This document shows positions 44,433 through 54,046 of a stretch of DNA of 64,000 nt, piece after piece; within the stretch, counting starts at the first letter, position 1, and every line of letters begins with the position of its first letter. The notes beneath the pieces were generated by a model, which saw only the letters and a program-made list of their open reading frames with translations, ran no database searches and was not told the DNA's origin. Where the stretch lies: contig NZ_CP071462.1 of NCBI RefSeq assembly GCF_017352155.2, forward strand, positions 620,001 to 684,000, written 5' to 3'. The translations under genes were made by a program, and so were the position numbers. The DNA is from Haloterrigena alkaliphila (GTDB taxonomy: Archaea; Halobacteriota; Halobacteria; Halobacteriales; Natrialbaceae).

Positions 44433-45911
44433 ATGGTACACGTCGCGATCGTCGGCGCGTACGGCAGTGCAGGCGTCGCCGCCGCCGACGAACTCCTCGA
44501 GCGCCGCGGGGAACTCGACGACCTCGAACTGACGCTGATCGACGACGGGGATCCGGGCGGCGGACTCTGCATTCTGCGGGGCTGCATGCCGAGCAAGGAC
44601 GTGCTCTCGGCCGGCCAGCACCGGTATCAGGCCCGTCACGACGACCGACTCGAGGGCGTCCCCGAGGTCGATCCCGAGGCGGTGGTCGCCCGGAAGGACG
44701 AGCACGTCTCGAGCTTCGCCGAACACCGCCGGGGGCACGTCCACGACCTGGCCGAGCGCGAGGGCGTCGAATTCCTTCGCGAATCGGCGCGGTTCGTCGA
44801 CGACCGCGTTCTCGCAGTCAGGGGCCGCCGCCTCGAACCGGACTACGTCGTGATCGCGACCGGCTCCGTGCCCAACATTCCGGACCTGCCGGGAATCGAC
44901 GACGTGCCGATCCGGACGAGCGCGGACGTCCTCGACGCGACCGCGTTTCCGGAGTCGGGACTCGTGCTCGGCAACGGCTACATCAGCCTCGAACTCGGCC
45001 CCTACCTCAGCGAGGTCGGCGACGTCGACCTCACCGTGATCGAGCACGACGAACGACCGCTCGACGCGTTTCCGGACGCCTACGGCGACGCGATCCTCGA
45101 GCTCTACCGGGAGCAGTTCGGGATCGAGGTGCTGACGACCACCGACGAGAAGCGCCTCGAGCGGACCGACGACGGCGGCGTCCGACTGGTCGCCGAGCGG
45201 ATGGCGGAGGACGGGACGGGCGGTGACGCCACGGAACTGACCGTCGAAGCCGACGAACTCTACTGCTTCACCGGTCGCAAACCGAACCTCGAGGGGTTGG
45301 ACCTCGAAAAGACGGGGATCGAGCCGGGGTCGGGGTGGGTGGGGTCGACCATGCAGGCGCTCGACGACGATCGTGTCTTCGTCGTCGGCGACGCGAACGG
45401 CCGCGAGCCGATCCTCCACGTCGCCAAGGAGCAGGGCTTTGCGGCCGCGGCGAACGTCGTCCACCACGCGCGCGAGGAGAACCTCGAGCCCTACGCCAAC
45501 GTCCCCCACCACGTGATCTTCTCGGGGCTGGGTGTCTATCCGGTTGCCAGAGTGGGCCACACGCCAGCGACGGCCGCCGATTCGGGGATGGACGCCTTCG
45601 TCGTGACCCGAGAGGCGTCGTCCGACGGGGTGTTCAAGACCAAGGATCACCCCGAGGGCCGGGCGACGCTGGTCGTCGACGCGAACAGCGGGTCCGTCCT
45701 CGGCTACCAGGGCGTCCACCTCCACGCCGACGTGATGGCGAAGACGATGCAGATCGTCGTCGAGATGGGACTCGACGTCCGCGAGGTACCGAACCGGGCC
45801 TACCACCCCACCACGCCCGAGATCCTCGACGGCCTCTTTCGGGAGGCCTGCGCCGAACTCGAGGATCGCCAGCAGTGCGTCGGCCCCGATTCCCGCGATA
45901 CGGCGCTGTAG
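44433..45911 (+). CDS. Dihydrolipoamide dehydrogenase/mercuric reductase-like flavoprotein
   Basis: The 492-residue class I pyridine nucleotide-disulfide oxidoreductase has an FAD-binding start VGAYGSAGVAAADEL (a GxxGxxG variant), a redox disulfide in CILRGCMPSKD, IATGSVPNIPDLPG, an NAD-binding VLGNGYISLELGPYL, FTGRKPN, VVGDANG and the C-terminal dimer motif HPTTPEI. It could be a lipoamide dehydrogenase or a related reductase of small disulfides; the unusual first glycine motif suggests a divergent branch. No 2-oxoacid dehydrogenase genes are adjacent. Confidence 0.88.
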   Translation: MVHVAIVGAYGSAGVAAADELLERRGELDDLELTLIDDGDPGGGLCILRGCMPSKDVLSAGQHRYQARHDDRLEGVPEVDPEAVVARKDEHVSSFAEHRRGHVHDLAEREGVEFLRESARFVDDRVLAVRGRRLEPDYVVIATGSVPNIPDLPGIDDVPIRTSADVLDATAFPESGLVLGNGYISLELGPYLSEVGDVDLTVIEHDERPLDAFPDAYGDAILELYREQFGIEVLTTTDEKRLERTDDGGVRLVAERMAEDGTGGDATELTVEADELYCFTGRKPNLEGLDLEKTGIEPGSGWVGSTMQALDDDRVFVVGDANGREPILHVAKEQGFAAAANVVHHAREENLEPYANVPHHVIFSGLGVYPVARVGHTPATAADSGMDAFVVTREASSDGVFKTKDHPEGRATLVVDANSGSVLGYQGVHLHADVMAKTMQIVVEMGLDVREVPNRAYHPTTPEILDGLFREACAELEDRQQCVGPDSRDTAL

Positions 45912-46156
45912 ACGCGTCGACGAGAGGAGCTGACGATCGTCGGGGACACCGGTCACCGCATCGACATCGACTGATCGCGCGCTCGAGTCGACTCCGACTG
46001 GACTTCTGTGCCGATTCCAACTGCACTCCGGTTCCGATTCCGACTGCGCTCCGTTCTCGCCAGCGTCCGAGTACCGCAGCTGTGAGCGGCCGGCCACCGC
46101 GTCACCCGACCCCGTCCGGGCGTACACCCAAGGGGGACGGGATCTAACCACCAGCC

Positions 46157-46519
46157 ATGGGAGAAGATACCAGCCACGACGGGGTCGAGGAGTCCGAATC
46201 GACGCCGATCGAGGAGAACCCGACGGACGCGGTCGACCTCGAGCACACCGAGCGCGTGCGGGTGGGCGTCACTCGCGGCGAGACCGATCTGGAACTCGGA
46301 CCGCCGCGGGACTATCCGGACCGGGCCGACGTCTCGGTTCGGCCCGAGTCGGCGGACGGCCATCGGCTCGTGTTGAGCATCGACGCGATGGCGGGCGACC
46401 ACGGCACGGGTCACGCGGATATCGAACTGACGCCGGCGGAGGCCCGGGCGCTGCGGGACCGACTCGACGAGACCGTCCGCTGGATGACCGAAGACGACGA
46501 ACCGGGAGCCGAGACGTGA
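46157..46519 (+). CDS. Conserved haloarchaeal hypothetical protein
   Basis: The 120-residue very acidic protein has a disordered N-terminus (about 1-28) and a compact body (about 30-112) ending in IELTPAEARALRDRLDETVRWM, a helix seen at the end of several small haloarchaeal proteins. No family named with confidence. The upstream gap (45912-46156) holds a repeated GATTCC...ACTGC...CTCCG pattern but no gene. Confidence 0.65.
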   Translation: MGEDTSHDGVEESESTPIEENPTDAVDLEHTERVRVGVTRGETDLELGPPRDYPDRADVSVRPESADGHRLVLSIDAMAGDHGTGHADIELTPAEARALRDRLDETVRWMTEDDEPGAET

Positions 46520-46795
46520 CCGCAGTCCGCTCCCGAGTTCCCTCCCGACTCGAGCGTCGATGCTGACGGATCGCCGGCGATTCTTCATCGCAGGTACGAA
46601 GGCGACCACCCTATTTACAATCGTTAATCGATACTGCGGGATACATATACGACGGTTTCGATATAACGGGATTGAGATTACTTCCCTAGCGATTTCTGAC
46701 GGTGTTTTGAACAAACACGTTCATTAGGTGGTAGTGAACATGGCAGAACGTGGTAAAACGCGCCTGCAGATGACTTCAAATTAATCAACGAGTCG

Positions 46796-48235
46796 GTGGG
46801 AGTAGGGGCGGCGATCGCACTGCTGATCGGGACCGCGCTGGGGATGAGTATCTTCCTCGTGCCGACGCAGATGGCCGCCGAGGCCGGGCCGAGCATCGTG
46901 ATCGCCATTCTGGTCGCGATAATTCCGATGTCGCTGGGCGTCTTGCAACTGTTACAACTCGGCGGGGCGATCCCCGTCGCCGGCGGGGCGTACGTCTACG
47001 GCTCTCGCCTCGTCGGTCCGTACTGGGGCTTTCTCAACATCATGCTGCCGGTCGTGGCCGTCTGGGCGTACCTGCTGTTCGCCGCGCTCGGCTTCGCCCA
47101 GTACCTGCCGTACCTCCTCGAGTTACTGGAAACGGGGATCCAGATCCCGGAAGTCGCCGCGGTGATGGCGATCCTCGCCTTCTTCCTGCTGGTCAACTAC
47201 GTCGGCATTCAGATGGCTGCACGGGCCCAGATCGCGCTCGTCGCCGTCCTGATCGCCGGCATGCTGACGTTCATCGTCGGCGGCTTCGCCTCGTTCGATA
47301 TCGGGAACTTCGAGCCGATGTTCCCCGACGGCGAGGGCCAGCCCTTCGAGGAGGGGCTGGCGCCGTTCTTCCTCGCGATCGTCTTACTGTACATCCCCTT
47401 CCAGGGGTTCGCGATGATCATCGAGATCGGCGAGGGACTCGAGAATCCGACGAAGAACATCCCGCGAGTCCTCGCCGTCGGGATGACGTTCGTCGCCGTG
47501 CTCTCGATCGCCATCGTCCTCGCGCTGATCGGCGGCGCGTCGTGGGAGGCGGCCGTCGGCCCGGACGGTGAACCCGTCGACGGTGCGCTCGCGGCCGTCG
47601 CGGACGCGTTCGGAACCGTCCCGACCGCGGGACTGGTACTCATCGCCGTCGCGGCGCTGGTCGCCGCGGCGACGACCGTGAACACGCTGTACACGTCCTA
47701 CTCGCGGACGGTCATGCGCGCCTCGCGCGACAACCTCTTGCCCGGCTTCTTCGCCGGGATCCACGATCGGTTCGATACGCCCCACCGGGCGGTCATCTTC
47801 ATGGGCGTTCCGCCGCTCGCCGTCGCGCCGTTCGTGGGCTACCTCGACGAGCTCACCGGCCCCGCGTTCCTCGACTGGCTGGTCGTCGTCGTCACCGGGA
47901 CCTTCCTCTCCTTCATGATCGGCGGCATCGCGCTGTGGAACCTCCCGAAGACGTTCCCGCAGCGCTACGAGTACTCGGTCTACAAACTGCCACTGCCGGT
48001 GCTCAAGCTGGTCGCGGTCGGGAACGTCCTCGTCTCGTTCGTGTTCATGCTGCTCGTCGCGGCGAGCGCGCCGACGGCGCTGGCGTTCGTGGCCGTCTTC
48101 GCGCTCGTCTCGTCGATCGGCTACGTCTACCGCGTCCGATCCTCGACGCAGGCGGGGACCGACCTCCGGAAGGAGATGTCGGTGTTGCACCAGCACGAGG
48201 GCGGCGACGGCGAGACCGCCGACCGAACCGACTGA
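46796..48235 (+). CDS. APC superfamily permease, N-terminus apparently frameshifted
   Basis: In the frame shown the first start is GTG at 46796, giving MGVGAAIALLIGTALGMSIF, inside or just before helix 1. An ATG at 46740 opens another frame, MAERGKTRLQ..., that ends after 14 codons. A -1 shift near 46769 would join it to DDFKLINESVGVGAAIAL, a convincing transporter N-terminus. So either one base is missing (mutation or sequencing error) or the gene starts at GTG. The rest, about 12 helices with AGGAYVYGSRLVGPYWG, is intact (480 residues). Substrate probably amino acids. Confidence 0.85.
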   Translation: MGVGAAIALLIGTALGMSIFLVPTQMAAEAGPSIVIAILVAIIPMSLGVLQLLQLGGAIPVAGGAYVYGSRLVGPYWGFLNIMLPVVAVWAYLLFAALGFAQYLPYLLELLETGIQIPEVAAVMAILAFFLLVNYVGIQMAARAQIALVAVLIAGMLTFIVGGFASFDIGNFEPMFPDGEGQPFEEGLAPFFLAIVLLYIPFQGFAMIIEIGEGLENPTKNIPRVLAVGMTFVAVLSIAIVLALIGGASWEAAVGPDGEPVDGALAAVADAFGTVPTAGLVLIAVAALVAAATTVNTLYTSYSRTVMRASRDNLLPGFFAGIHDRFDTPHRAVIFMGVPPLAVAPFVGYLDELTGPAFLDWLVVVVTGTFLSFMIGGIALWNLPKTFPQRYEYSVYKLPLPVLKLVAVGNVLVSFVFMLLVAASAPTALAFVAVFALVSSIGYVYRVRSSTQAGTDLRKEMSVLHQHEGGDGETADRTD

Positions 48236-48332
48236 CGCGCTGCGAGGCGCCAGTGCCCGTCTCGAGACCGGCTATCGGCCTCGAGCTATCGACGTGAGAG
48301 GCGCTCGAGTCGAACGTGGGGACGAAAACGGG

Positions 48333-48737
48333 CTATTCAGGACTCGGCGTCTCCTCGCGGGAGAGGTACGCCGCCAGATCGGTCGTCGTGACCATGCCGA
48401 TGACCCCCTCTTCCTCGTCGACGACGGGGAGGTGGTGAAAACCGTGTTCGACCATCGCGTCCGCGGCGTCGCGGATGCTATCCTGGGCCGTGACCGTGAC
48501 GACGTCCTCGGTCATGTACTCCGAGACCGGCGTCTGGTCCTTCGGTTTGCGCTCGGCGACGATCCGGACGAAGTCGGTGTTCGTCAGGATTCCCTCGAGT
48601 CGATTGTCGTCGTCGACGACGACCGCCGACCCGATCCCGTTGTCGAGCATCAGTTGGGCGGTCTCCTCGACGAGCGTGTCCGACGTCACCGTGTGCAGCG
48701 ACGCGGACATGATGCGTCCGACGAAAATATCCTCCAT
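48333..48737 (-). CDS. Two-CBS-domain protein
   Basis: The 134-residue protein has two CBS motifs (about 8-60 and 69-125): VSDTLVEETAQLMLDNGIGSAVVVDDDNRLEGILTNTDF-type and ITVTAQDSIRDAADAMVEHGFHHLPVVDEE-type sequences, which bind adenine nucleotides in a Bateman module. I use MEDIFVGRIMS at 48737; ATG at 48743 would add MC. A minus-strand AT-rich TATA region at 48751-48766 fits. Likely a regulatory adaptor; partner unknown. Confidence 0.87.
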   Translation of the reverse strand: MEDIFVGRIMSASLHTVTSDTLVEETAQLMLDNGIGSAVVVDDDNRLEGILTNTDFVRIVAERKPKDQTPVSEYMTEDVVTVTAQDSIRDAADAMVEHGFHHLPVVDEEEGVIGMVTTTDLAAYLSREETPSPE

Positions 48738-48750
48738 ACACATCTGTACT

Positions 48751-48766
48751 CTTTATACACTATAAG
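48751..48766 (-). promoter_or_regulatory. TATA region of the CBS gene
   Basis: On the minus strand this reads as CTTATAGTGTATAAAG, two overlapping TATA-like boxes 15-30 bases before the start codon. Confidence 0.6.
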
Positions 48767-48932
48767 AATTATCGAAGTCAGTCAGTTCGGCCGGTGCTTG
48801 CGGAGGCGGCCCCCCGGGGGCGGCCGAGTTGGAGGCATCCCCGCCCGTCCGAGACGGTGAGCGATCGACGCGGAATGCCGCGACGCCAACGGAGGGGGAG
48901 AGTCCAAGTAGCTGGTCTCCGAGAATCGACGT

Positions 48933-50576
48933 ATGGACGTCAGCCAGGCGGTCGTCGAGCGACTGGCGGCCGACGGGATCGACACGGTCTTCGGCATCCC
49001 CGGGAAGCAGACGCTGCCGCTGAACGAGGCGATCGGTCGACGGGACGACGTGCGGTACGTGATGGCTCGCCACGAGACCGCGGTCAGCCACCAGGCGTGG
49101 GGCTACGCGGAGACCAGCGGCCGGCCGGCGGCGACGGTCGTCGTTCCCGGCCCGGGCGATATGAACGCGATGAACGGGCTGAAGAACGCGTACAACGACT
49201 GCACGCCGCTGGTTCACCTCGCCGTCGAGACCGACCCGGAACTCCGCGGCGGCGACGGCATCCACGAGACGCCGCCGGAAACCTACGACACCGTCGTCAA
49301 GGCGAACCGACTCGTCGAGGCGCCCGAGCGAACGGCCGTCGTCCTCGAGGAGGCCATCGCGGTCGCGCAGACGCCCCCGAAGGGGCCCGTCCGCGTCGGG
49401 ATTCCGAAGTCCTTCCTCTCGATGGACGTCCCCGTCGCGACGGCCGGGGAGTACAGTCGGGCGTTCGTCTCGGGCGTCCCGGAGCGCGAGATCGAAACGG
49501 CCGCCGACCTGCTCGCCGACGCGAACGAGCCGATCATCGTCGCCGGCGGCGGCGTCCGCGCTGCGGGGGCGAGCGACCACCTCCGGCGCGTCGCGGATCG
49601 CCTCGGCGCGCCCGTCGTGGCGACCTACAAGGGGAAGGGCGTCCTCCCCGACGGCGACGGCGGCTGCGTCGCCGGCACGCTCTCGGGGAGTGCGTCGCCG
49701 GAACTGCTCGACCTGCTCGCGGACGCCGACGCGGCGCTCGGCGTGGGAACGGACTTCGACGCCGTCGCGACCCGCGCGTGGGACGTCGATGTACCCGGGA
49801 CGCTGGTCCACGTCACGCTCGCGGCCGACGACCTCGCGACCGGCTACGAGCCGACCGTCGGAATCGTCGCCGACGCCGGCGAGGCGCTGGCGGCCCTCGA
49901 GGACGCCCTCGCCGACCGCGAACTCTCGGCTGGCGACGCCGTCGAACGCGCCGCGGCAGTTCGGGCGGCCGCGAGCGACCGACTCGAGGACCTGCGCACT
50001 TCGTCGCCGCCGCTCACCTCGGTGGCCGCGCTCGAGGCCGTCCGCGAGGCGGTTCCGCGGGAGGCGATCGTCGCGGCCGACGCCGGCGGCTTTCGGGTCT
50101 GGGCGCTGAACGCCTTCGAGGCCGCGGGGCCGCGCTCGTACGTCAATCCGGGCTCGTGGGCGTCGATGGGGACCGGGCTACCCTCGGGGATCGGCGCCCA
50201 GCTCGCCAACCCCGACGAGAACGTGGTGGTCCTCACCGGCGACGGCGGGCTCATGATGTGCGTCCACGAACTCCACACGGCCGTCGCCGAGGGGCTCCCG
50301 TTGACCGTCGTCGTCTTCGCCAACGCGGACTACGCGATCATCAGCGACGAGGCCGAGCGAAGCTACGACCTCGGGGCCGGCGCCTACGACTGGGCGGACG
50401 CCCCCATCGACTTCACCGCGCTGGCCGAGAGTGTCGGAATGCGAGCCGAGCGCGCGGAAACGCCGTCCGAAGTTCGATCGGCCCTCGAGTCCGCCATCGA
50501 CGCCGACGAACCGACGTTGCTCGAGGTGCCGACGGATCCGGACGAACCGCAGGCCGGCGACTGGATGGCCGAGTAG
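48933..50576 (+). CDS. Thiamine-diphosphate enzyme, acetolactate synthase large-subunit-like
   Basis: The 547-residue three-domain ThDP enzyme has catalytic Glu in ARHETAVSHQAWGYAE, the ThDP/Mg motif GDGGLMMCVHELHTAVAEG...FAN, and NPGSWASMGTGLPSGIGAQ. It resembles IlvB, benzoylformate decarboxylase and sulfoacetaldehyde-type enzymes. No IlvN small subunit or other branched-chain gene is adjacent, so a biosynthetic acetolactate synthase is doubtful and substrate is open. The next operon starts 112 bases downstream on the same strand. Confidence 0.85.
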   Translation: MDVSQAVVERLAADGIDTVFGIPGKQTLPLNEAIGRRDDVRYVMARHETAVSHQAWGYAETSGRPAATVVVPGPGDMNAMNGLKNAYNDCTPLVHLAVETDPELRGGDGIHETPPETYDTVVKANRLVEAPERTAVVLEEAIAVAQTPPKGPVRVGIPKSFLSMDVPVATAGEYSRAFVSGVPEREIETAADLLADANEPIIVAGGGVRAAGASDHLRRVADRLGAPVVATYKGKGVLPDGDGGCVAGTLSGSASPELLDLLADADAALGVGTDFDAVATRAWDVDVPGTLVHVTLAADDLATGYEPTVGIVADAGEALAALEDALADRELSAGDAVERAAAVRAAASDRLEDLRTSSPPLTSVAALEAVREAVPREAIVAADAGGFRVWALNAFEAAGPRSYVNPGSWASMGTGLPSGIGAQLANPDENVVVLTGDGGLMMCVHELHTAVAEGLPLTVVVFANADYAIISDEAERSYDLGAGAYDWADAPIDFTALAESVGMRAERAETPSEVRSALESAIDADEPTLLEVPTDPDEPQAGDWMAE

Positions 50577-50688
50577 GACCGCTCGCCCTCTCCCTAGCCC
50601 TCCCGCACGCGGAGGGGCGGAAAACCACGTCCGCTTCGCGGCGCACATTTAAGTAGGAAACCGGCTTTACTGCGGGACGTATCACGTG

Positions 50689-53004
50689 ATGGCGTCCCCG
50701 TCGTCGACCCTCGAAGGTACCTGCAAACTGCGCGCCGAACCCGCGCCCAGCGACGCGCTCTTCGCGTGGGTCGCCGCGGAGTACGCCGCCCTCGCCGACG
50801 AGTACGGACCGCGGAACGTGCTGGTCCTGAAACGCCACCCCGCCGGCCTCGAGCGACTCGTCGAGACGTGTTCCGGCGTCGACGCCGCGGCAGGGCCGCG
50901 TTCACCCCGCGTCGAGTCCCTGCCCGAACACGCCTCGAAGGCCCTCGAGGAGTACGACCCGACGCTCGACCGCCTCGAGTACGAGGAGCGTATCGAACTC
51001 GTCTCGCTGGTGATCGACGGCGCCAGCCGCTCGGTACCGGCGTATCTGGAACGCGCCGCCGAGCACGAGAGTTTCGCCCGCGACGTCGGGCAACTGCTGC
51101 TCGAGGCGACGCGCCAGCGGTTGCGACTCGCCGACGTCGAGGCCGACGATCCCCACGAGTGTCTGGCCTTCCTGTACGCGATGAACGACCGCTTCCACGC
51201 GGAACTCGAGGACCGGGGCTACGTCGAACGGGCCGACGTCGTCCCGCGGACCGTCGACCTCCTCGAGTCGAACGCGGACGGCCTCCGGGACCGCGTGACG
51301 GAGTCGATCGACGCCGTCCTCGCCGTCGAGTTCGAGGAGTACCGACGCCTCGACCGGCGCTACCTCGCGGCGCTGACCCGGGACGCCGACCTCGTCTGCC
51401 TGGGCGAACGTCACGCCAGCGTCGAGCGTACCCGTGTCGAACCCGGTCGGATCGAGGATCTCGTCGGTGACGACCTCGCGGTCGAGGTGCTCGAGGACCC
51501 GCTCGGCGAAGACGAGAGCGACGACCGCGGTATCGGACGCCGGAAGCCGTCACATCGGGCGATTACCCGGTTTCTGGCGACCGGCAAGGGACCACAAGAA
51601 CAGCGACACGGCGGCGAGGGCGACAACGAAAACGAGGGGCCTGACAGAGAAAACGGAGACGGCGGAGACGAACCGAACATCACGGGGCGAGCGCGACGCA
51701 TCCGGACCCGGACCGCTCGCGAACAGGTCCGGACGGTCGCCACCGAGATTCAGGCGCTACGCGACCGGCACGGCTGGAGTTTCGACGAGTTCGCCGTTGC
51801 GGTGCCGCGAATCGAGCGCGTCCCCGAGACGCGAACGCGGCTCCGCGAGGCCGGGGTTCCGACGGCGACGATCGGGACCCCCGCGCTCGCGGAAGACCCG
51901 GCGGTCAACGAACTCTACGCGTTCGTCACGCTCCAGTGCGAGCGCGAGCGCGACGGAGACGGAATAGGGGCCGCGACCGGAGACCTCCACGCCGACCGCG
52001 GCCGCGACGCGGGCGACCCGCGCGAGGTCTCGCTCGAGCGCCTGCGCGCTCGCGTCGACGACTTCTCGCCGAACCTGCTCGAGGAAACCGCCGGATCGAG
52101 CGTCTCCCGGTCGCTCGAGCGGTGGATCCGCCGAACGGATCTGAAGGGGCGAATCGCCCGCGAGGAGGAGTGGATCGACGCCCGCGAGGCGTTCGCCGGA
52201 GTCAGCCGGGTGCTCGAGATCGCCCGCTTCGTCGAGGAGACGGACCTCGTCGGGCCGGACTGGCAGGGGTTACGCCGGATGCTCCGGCGGACGATCCAGT
52301 ACGACGCGCCCTACGTCCACGCCGTCGAGACGCAGCCGCCGACCGGCGGCGTCACGGTCTGTGCCGCCGCCGACCTGAAGTACGACTCGCGGGAGGCCGT
52401 CTTCCTGCTGGACCTGACCGACGACACCTACCCCGGCGAGCAGTTCCTGACGCAACTGTTCCCGACGGCGTGGCTGCGCGAGATGGAAACCTATCCGGCG
52501 GTCACTGATCCCGACCCCAGCGACATCGCGGAGACGTTCGCGACCGTCGACAGGGAGGCCGTCGGCGATCCCTTCGAGACCTACCACGCACAGCGCGCAC
52601 GCCGGCGCCTCGCGCTCGGCGCCCGCGCCGCGCGCAGTCACCTGTACTGCTGTTCCTACGAGCGCGGCGCCGGCGGCCTGCGCCGGACGTTCGACGAGTC
52701 GCGCTACCTGCAACTGATCGACGCGGCGCCGGGCCTCGACCTCGAGGACGTCTCGACCGAGACGGGGGCGGCGATCCACGGCGAGCGGAACGCTCTCGAG
52801 GCGCTGCTCGACCAGCCCCGCGGCGAACTCGAGCGGATCCTGCGGGAGGCGAGCACCGGCGGCGAGGCCGATCTGGGCGCGACCGAGGAACTGTTCGAGG
52901 AGATCGCGGTCGTGCTCGAGGAGGGCGACGTGGACCCCGAACTCGCGGAAGCGGTGCGCTCGCAGTTCGAGTTCGCCGCGGGAGAGGTGATCCGCGATGA
53001 CTGA
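50689..53004 (+). CDS. AddB/RecC-like pseudo-helicase subunit of a DNA-end-processing operon
   Basis: The 771-residue protein resembles the inactive helicase half of AddB. Its C-terminal half has a UvrD-fold motif set: TVCAAADLKYDSREAVFLLDLTDDTYPGEQFL (motif V like, VFLLxLxDxxYP) and RARRRLALGARAARSHLYCC (motif VI like). The N-terminal region has no Walker A P-loop, so ATPase activity is unlikely. A disordered Gly/Glu/Asp-rich insert occupies about 290-340. The 3' end overlaps the next gene by 8 bases. With the next two genes it forms a tight operon; the pair with a UvrD/nuclease gene is what suggests AddB-like function. Not a standard AddB: the nuclease part is a separate gene. Confidence 0.75.
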   Translation: MASPSSTLEGTCKLRAEPAPSDALFAWVAAEYAALADEYGPRNVLVLKRHPAGLERLVETCSGVDAAAGPRSPRVESLPEHASKALEEYDPTLDRLEYEERIELVSLVIDGASRSVPAYLERAAEHESFARDVGQLLLEATRQRLRLADVEADDPHECLAFLYAMNDRFHAELEDRGYVERADVVPRTVDLLESNADGLRDRVTESIDAVLAVEFEEYRRLDRRYLAALTRDADLVCLGERHASVERTRVEPGRIEDLVGDDLAVEVLEDPLGEDESDDRGIGRRKPSHRAITRFLATGKGPQEQRHGGEGDNENEGPDRENGDGGDEPNITGRARRIRTRTAREQVRTVATEIQALRDRHGWSFDEFAVAVPRIERVPETRTRLREAGVPTATIGTPALAEDPAVNELYAFVTLQCERERDGDGIGAATGDLHADRGRDAGDPREVSLERLRARVDDFSPNLLEETAGSSVSRSLERWIRRTDLKGRIAREEEWIDAREAFAGVSRVLEIARFVEETDLVGPDWQGLRRMLRRTIQYDAPYVHAVETQPPTGGVTVCAAADLKYDSREAVFLLDLTDDTYPGEQFLTQLFPTAWLREMETYPAVTDPDPSDIAETFATVDREAVGDPFETYHAQRARRRLALGARAARSHLYCCSYERGAGGLRRTFDESRYLQLIDAAPGLDLEDVSTETGAAIHGERNALEALLDQPRGELERILREASTGGEADLGATEELFEEIAVVLEEGDVDPELAEAVRSQFEFAAGEVIRDD

Positions 53005-54046
53005 CGGGAGCGTCGAGGGCGGACAGGAGCGGTCACGAATCGACGCCCTCTCGGTAGACGGCCTCGCGACCGCGCTCCACTGCCCCCGCCGGTTCGAGTT
53101 CGCCCACGTCGACGGCCTCGAGGGCGACGGTGACGACGGGCCGACCGCGGATCGCGTCGCGCTCCTGCGAACGGCCATCTGCGACGCGCTCCGGCGGGGC
53201 GAGACCGACCGCGAGGCGCTCGTCGAGGCCGCTCGAGGCCGACTCGAGGCGCTCTGGGCCGACCACGACGAGCGGTTCCACTCGCGGACCCAGCGACGCC
53301 ACGAACTGCGCGTGCTCGAGGCGACGCTCGAGGCCTACGTCGACCGGGTCGGCGTCGAACACGCCGCCGGGATCGAACGGCTGGCGGACGACGCCGCCGG
53401 CGGGGAACTGATCGGGCCGGAGTTACCGGTCTCGAGTACGGTCTCGCTCCCCGACCGGGACGAGACTGTCGAAATCGACGCCGCCGTCGACTACGTCTAC
53501 GCGGACGGTCAGTCGGTCGTCGGCGTTCGGTTCGTTCCCACGCTCGCGCCGCTGGGGCTGCTTCGCTACCGCTCCGACTGGGAGGGGGCCGTCGCCGAGG
53601 CCTTCACGGATCATTTCGATACAGCAACGGACGGCTTCGATCCGACGCTCGTCGGCGCGCTCTTCGAGACGGCCGTCGTGATCGACGGCCTCCGCGCGCG
53701 CTGTGAGCGACTGGGACTCGAGGACCGGACCTGTCGGTACGTGCAAATCCCGCTGGCCGACCGCTCGAGCACCGCGGTCAACTGGGTCCGGGAGACGGTC
53801 GAGGCGAGCCTCGAGACGGTCGATCTGACCGAGACCTACATCGACCACCACACCTACGGCATGACCCACGAACACCGGAACCGGACCGTCGACGACCGAC
53901 TCGCGGCCGTCGTCGGCGACCTCCTCGCGGCCGAGTACGATCCGACCAATCGGTGGACGCAGATCTCGAGCGAGGTCTGTCCCGACTGCGAGTACGCGGT
54001 GTGCTGTCAGGACTACATCGCCGCGGAGGTGCGCTTCGATGGCTGA
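52997..54046 (+). CDS. Separate Cys-rich (Fe-S type) PD-(D/E)XK-like subunit of the operon
   Basis: The 349-residue protein has an early Cys29 in ALHCPRRFEF and a C-terminal cluster Cys328-x2-Cys331-x4-Cys336-Cys337 (CPDCEYAVCC), matching the 4-Cys Fe-S arrangement of AddB and Cas4-type nucleases. A nuclease-like strand pair occurs at ETVEIDAAVDYVYADGQSVV, but the expected DxK is GVRFV, so the catalytic Lys is missing and it may be inactive. It overlaps both neighbours by 8 bases. It is best read as the split C-terminal domain of an AddB-like protein. Confidence 0.72.
   Translation: MTDGSVEGGQERSRIDALSVDGLATALHCPRRFEFAHVDGLEGDGDDGPTADRVALLRTAICDALRRGETDREALVEAARGRLEALWADHDERFHSRTQRRHELRVLEATLEAYVDRVGVEHAAGIERLADDAAGGELIGPELPVSSTVSLPDRDETVEIDAAVDYVYADGQSVVGVRFVPTLAPLGLLRYRSDWEGAVAEAFTDHFDTATDGFDPTLVGALFETAVVIDGLRARCERLGLEDRTCRYVQIPLADRSSTAVNWVRETVEASLETVDLTETYIDHHTYGMTHEHRNRTVDDRLAAVVGDLLAAEYDPTNRWTQISSEVCPDCEYAVCCQDYIAAEVRFDG

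Noticed and set aside
45912-46156. Imperfect repeats after the flavoprotein gene as a regulatory array
   Set aside because: Only a loose repetition of GATTCC/CTGC/CTCCG; within expectation for GC-rich spacer.
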